This document shows, piece by piece, positions 60,805-64,000 of a stretch of 64,000 nucleotides of DNA. The notes beneath the pieces were generated by a model. It saw nothing but the letters and a program-made list of their open reading frames with translations, did not search any database and was not told the DNA's origin. Numbering within the stretch: the first letter of the stretch is position 1; every line of letters begins with the position of its first letter. The stretch lies in assembly GCA_900708905.1 (NCBI GenBank), contig CAADRB010000031.1, forward strand, positions 1,129,171 through 1,193,170, given 5' to 3'. Origin of the DNA: Hymenolepis diminuta. Taxonomy: Eukaryota > Platyhelminthes > Cestoda > Cyclophyllidea > Hymenolepididae. Position numbers and translations under genes: made by a program.

Positions 60805-62058
60805 TATTTCTGTAATTTAAACTAACCCGATAGTAATTGATGCATATTTTATATCAGAAGATATCATGGCAGGTACTACTACCACTAATGAAATTAAGAC
60901 GCGCTGTAAAGACACGCTAGTGCCCATAAAAGCAAAACACAGCAATTTAGGAATTGCAAGATTTCTCAAAGTCGCAAAATCTTTCGTCCGCAAAGTTATA
61001 AAGGAGCTGCTAAGTGAAACCAATGGAAATGATTTGGCCGTCATGAGTAAGAGAAAACAGAAGCATTGTCAACGCTCTGATGATTCACTCAGAACACGTG
61101 AGTCTGTGAGACGAGCGCTTGGCATGATGGACGAAAGTCCTGGGAAGTCAACGCAACATCTTGTCAAAAATCTTCAAATGTCTGAAGAAACAACAATATG
61201 TAAGGAATGCTGTTCATCAAGATCTTCGATGCAAATCATACGTTATTAGGCGAGGTCGCCAGTTTATGTGGACAAAAACAACTCAAGAGAATTGTCTGAT
61301 GCATGCAAACGACCCTTAAACAAATCGAAGCACAAAGAAGAACGGGAATGTCCTTGGTTTTTCTACGACGGAAAAAACTTCCATTAGGATCAAATGGTCA
61401 GTCGAAGAAATGATAGGTGGCTATGTGCAGGCAGACCCCATTGAAGTTCCAACTGTTATGCATGCGCACGAAGTGATGGATTTCGGTGTTGCTAGCAGAG
61501 AAGTGCACATCACGACTCCTCAGTTTTTTCCACAGGGCCTTAGAGTCAATGTAGATGCAGATGCCTGTGTCGAGACTCTTCAAACCATCGTATTTTAGTC
61601 GCCTTGGATAAACAGCCAATGGAGAAAGATCCCATACCTCCTAACAAAATTCGGCTCCATCCTATGAAGTTCTTTAAACCCAGGATTGGATGGCCGAGAA
61701 TTTTCGTCATCGTGTCACACCAAACTAATGCCCAAATTCTATCTCAACAGATCTTAATGCTATGGATTATTAGGTGTGGGGCGGGTCGTGGTTGAAAAGG
61801 AAGTTAATAAACGTCTCCATAACACCAAATCCTCCCCAGTGATGAAAGCAGTAGCCCGAGCAATAGAGGACGTCAATAAAGATCACCTGATGAAAGCTTG
61901 CAGTTAGTCGCTTTCGGACTCGATTTGAATTGGTGATAGAGGCTGAAGGATATATAGAACAGAATCTAAATTAATATTATGTTAATTTGTTTTGTTACAA
62001 AAAATTGTAAGTTTTAGTTATGGAAAGTTTCAATTTCCATTTTTTTCTGAAAGTGCTT

Positions 62059-62087
62059 AAGGTGTCCTCAGATATCTTACGCACTCC
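62059..62087 (+). repeat. Right terminal inverted repeat of the mariner element
   Basis: Inverted partner of 60776-60804. Confidence 0.75.
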
Positions 62088-62984
62088 GTACTATATTGTG
62101 TAAATTAATACTGATTAGATTAGACATATCTGAGGATAGAGGAGGAACATCAGACTTACAGTTTCTCTAAGGGAGTTTATTAAGCGATTAACGACCTGGA
62201 TACCGCACAAGACATATGGTTTAAACTTGTGATTTAAAAGATACTTTCGAGAATTATGCAGAAAGCATATCAATCGCCATTTATCTGTTGAGGATATCAT
62301 CCTATCTTTTGGCCGCCACTATTTTATGAGATTTCAAATATCTTGAACTAAAGCCTTTTAAAATTTTCCGTTATTGCAAAAAGAAAGTACTTCATACATT
62401 TTATGAACATTCTTGGTAAAATAGCAAACTTTTGCGCCGATGATTCTTTTTCTGCAAAAACAAGCGTTGATTCGTAGGGCTTTCTCATAAATGACCTCGG
62501 GCATTATTTCCTTTTAATGAATTAATTTATTCTTCCATGTAGGTGTTTTTTTCTACATGACAAAAATTGTGACGAAGTGCCTAATTATCGCTATTAGGTG
62601 TCTCAACTTTGTTAATTAGTTACTTAATTAACTGAATTCCATGTGATTTCATGCTAAAGAGTGACATTAGCATTGTTAGATTTTTAAAAGTCTATTGTAA
62701 AAATTATTTTTTACTTGGTGACTACAAAATGATTGAAATTTATAATCGTTAATTAGCATTTTAACATAAGAAATAAAAATCTAATTCAGTAAGAGATGAA
62801 ACAGTGGTCCAAAATGAGTATATAATGTAATAATGGGGTGTAGTACTTGCTCATTCTGACCCGGGTCCGCTGCGTCTCTGTTTATTGCCTACACCTAATT
62901 GTCAGTCAGTGATTTCTGATTCGTTGCTCATCCTACGATCACACATTGACTCACGGGATAAAACCTACCTGACTTAGCCTGTCT

Positions 62985-63255
62985 ATCACAATCCGAATTG
63001 TCCTCTCCCAGTACTGGCGCCTTCTTTCCCTCCGATTCCTCCTTTCTATTCTCGCCCTTTATCCTCTTATTTATTCCCAATTGTCGAAAACACCCTTGTC
63101 TAACCTAACTGTTGGTCTTCTCACTAAGGAAAGGCTGTTTTACCTGTTAGCCTTAGGAGGACCATTATTTCTATGAGGGGATATCAAGCCTAATTTTGTC
63201 TGGCTCCTGGAGTAGTTTTATTTAGTATTAGAGCTACTTTATTGGCGAGCATGTC
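62985..63255 (+). repeat. Dispersed repeat R1, copy C
   Basis: Shares ATCACAATCCGAATTGTCCT, CCCAGTACTGGCGCCTTCTT, GTTAGCCTTAGGAGGACCAT and CTACTTTATTGGCGAGCATG with the other copies, in the same order. Confidence 0.78.
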
Positions 63256-64000
63256 GTCTTCTGTACGAAACCAAATTTTTAATCTCCAAGTTTTCTACTT
63301 TCTTATAAAGTGTTCAAGTGTTTCCAAGCTCGATTTTCATTAGATTGAGTTTAAGTCCACGACATTCCAACCCTTTTGGCCATTTGGATCAGTTGAATGT
63401 TTGTTGATCCTACTTTGATCCATCTGTATCTTCTTACAAATTAAAGCAGTTAAATGAGATTTCCAAAGCTATTTAAAACAGAGTGTTTTATAGTTCATTC
63501 ATGGTAAATTTCGCATAAAATATTTTATAAAATAATACTTCTTTTGGTTGGTTATTTCATTTTTTTTCTTATCATTTTTGAAGTCCGTTTCTAATCAATG
63601 GATGATAAAAAAATGCGTAGATTTCTTGTCTCAAAGAACGTGTAAAATTATGACCTAATATGAATAAAGCAAATGTTTCAGGGAAGCAATGCATCGGATG
63701 CCAAGGTCTGTGTTCTTAAGGGAAAATGAGGGAAATTTATTTGAACTTCTTTGATCCTTCTTTTTCAACCCCTTTTTGTAAATATCAAGCATATTTGTAA
63801 ATTGCTTTAGGCAACCATTTTATTAGGATTTTACTCCCATTTTAAAGATATAAACTTAAGCGGTCCTTATTTTTGAACCTATCTATAATCTGCCAATTAG
63901 GCATAATTACCCCAATACATTTTGAGACAAGACTAAAATGTCAGTTATTATATCTAAATACTAATTTTGTCCCTTTTCCGGAAATTGTGTTATATTTATT
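63256..64000. other. AT-rich end of window, nothing recognised
   Basis: No gene or repeat is supported. Confidence 0.45.

Larger units (their letters stand above)
60776..62087 (+). mobile_element. Decayed mariner-type DNA transposon
   Basis: Terminal inverted repeats bound a 1.3 kb element with one broken transposase. The N-terminal helix-turn-helix part is open at 60866-61249 (GIARFLKVAKSFVRKVIKEL, then RTRESVRRALGMMDESPGKS). The catalytic-domain part continues in another frame at 61410-61598 (VMDFGVASREVHITTPQFFP and QGLRVNVDADA), and the C-terminal part at about 61790-61905 (VEKEVNKRLHNTKSS, DVNKDHLMKACS). Frame changes and stops separate these pieces, so no transposase is made. The size and order are those of a mariner (Tc1/mariner superfamily) element that encodes a cut-and-paste transposase. 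Confidence 0.88.

Overview
This window looks like nuclear DNA of a multicellular animal, most probably a parasitic flatworm (trematode or cestode). The sequence is AT-rich. Genes are split into many short exons with GT-AG or rare GC-AG introns, and each of the four genes whose 5' end can be read begins with an unusually small first intron (32-40 bp). The gag-like fragments of one retroelement also resemble flatworm Ty3/gypsy elements. The phylum is inferred from these gene-structure and repeat features, not from a marker gene.

Two genes are identified by continuous exon-by-exon similarity to known proteins as I remember them. On the minus strand, 15573 down past about 1170 and out of the window, lies the N-terminal third of a WDFY3/Alfy (fly blue cheese) orthologue: ten exons, with a 10.8 kb intron between exons 3 and 4. 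On the minus strand, 38185-29182, lies a complete 15-exon WDR3 (yeast Dip2/Utp12) orthologue of 1060 residues, a component of the small-subunit processome.

Three further genes have coherent exon structures but products I do not recognise: a 180-residue basic/aromatic protein (17270-16288, minus) just upstream of WDFY3; the C-terminal part of an acidic protein (24444-21528, minus) just downstream of WDR3; and a 353-residue, coiled-coil-like, serine-rich protein (42552-44235, plus). Part of the acidic-protein gene was duplicated about 4.9 kb away (26945-27880). That copy is broken, yet a 244 bp intronic block is 243/244 identical between the copies.

The rest is repeat-rich intergenic or intronic DNA: a gag/protease-only gypsy-like element with 55 bp terminal repeats (38616-40855), a broken LINE reverse transcriptase (48926-50210, minus), a broken mariner-type transposon with 29 bp inverted ends (60776-62087, plus), a four-copy dispersed repeat (R1) and a two-copy repeat (R2). 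Two unassigned exon-like pieces lie on the plus strand around 23.4 and 26.3 kb. I found no rRNA, tRNA or CRISPR. Large stretches (45.7-48.9 kb, 50.5-57.8 kb) hold nothing I can name.
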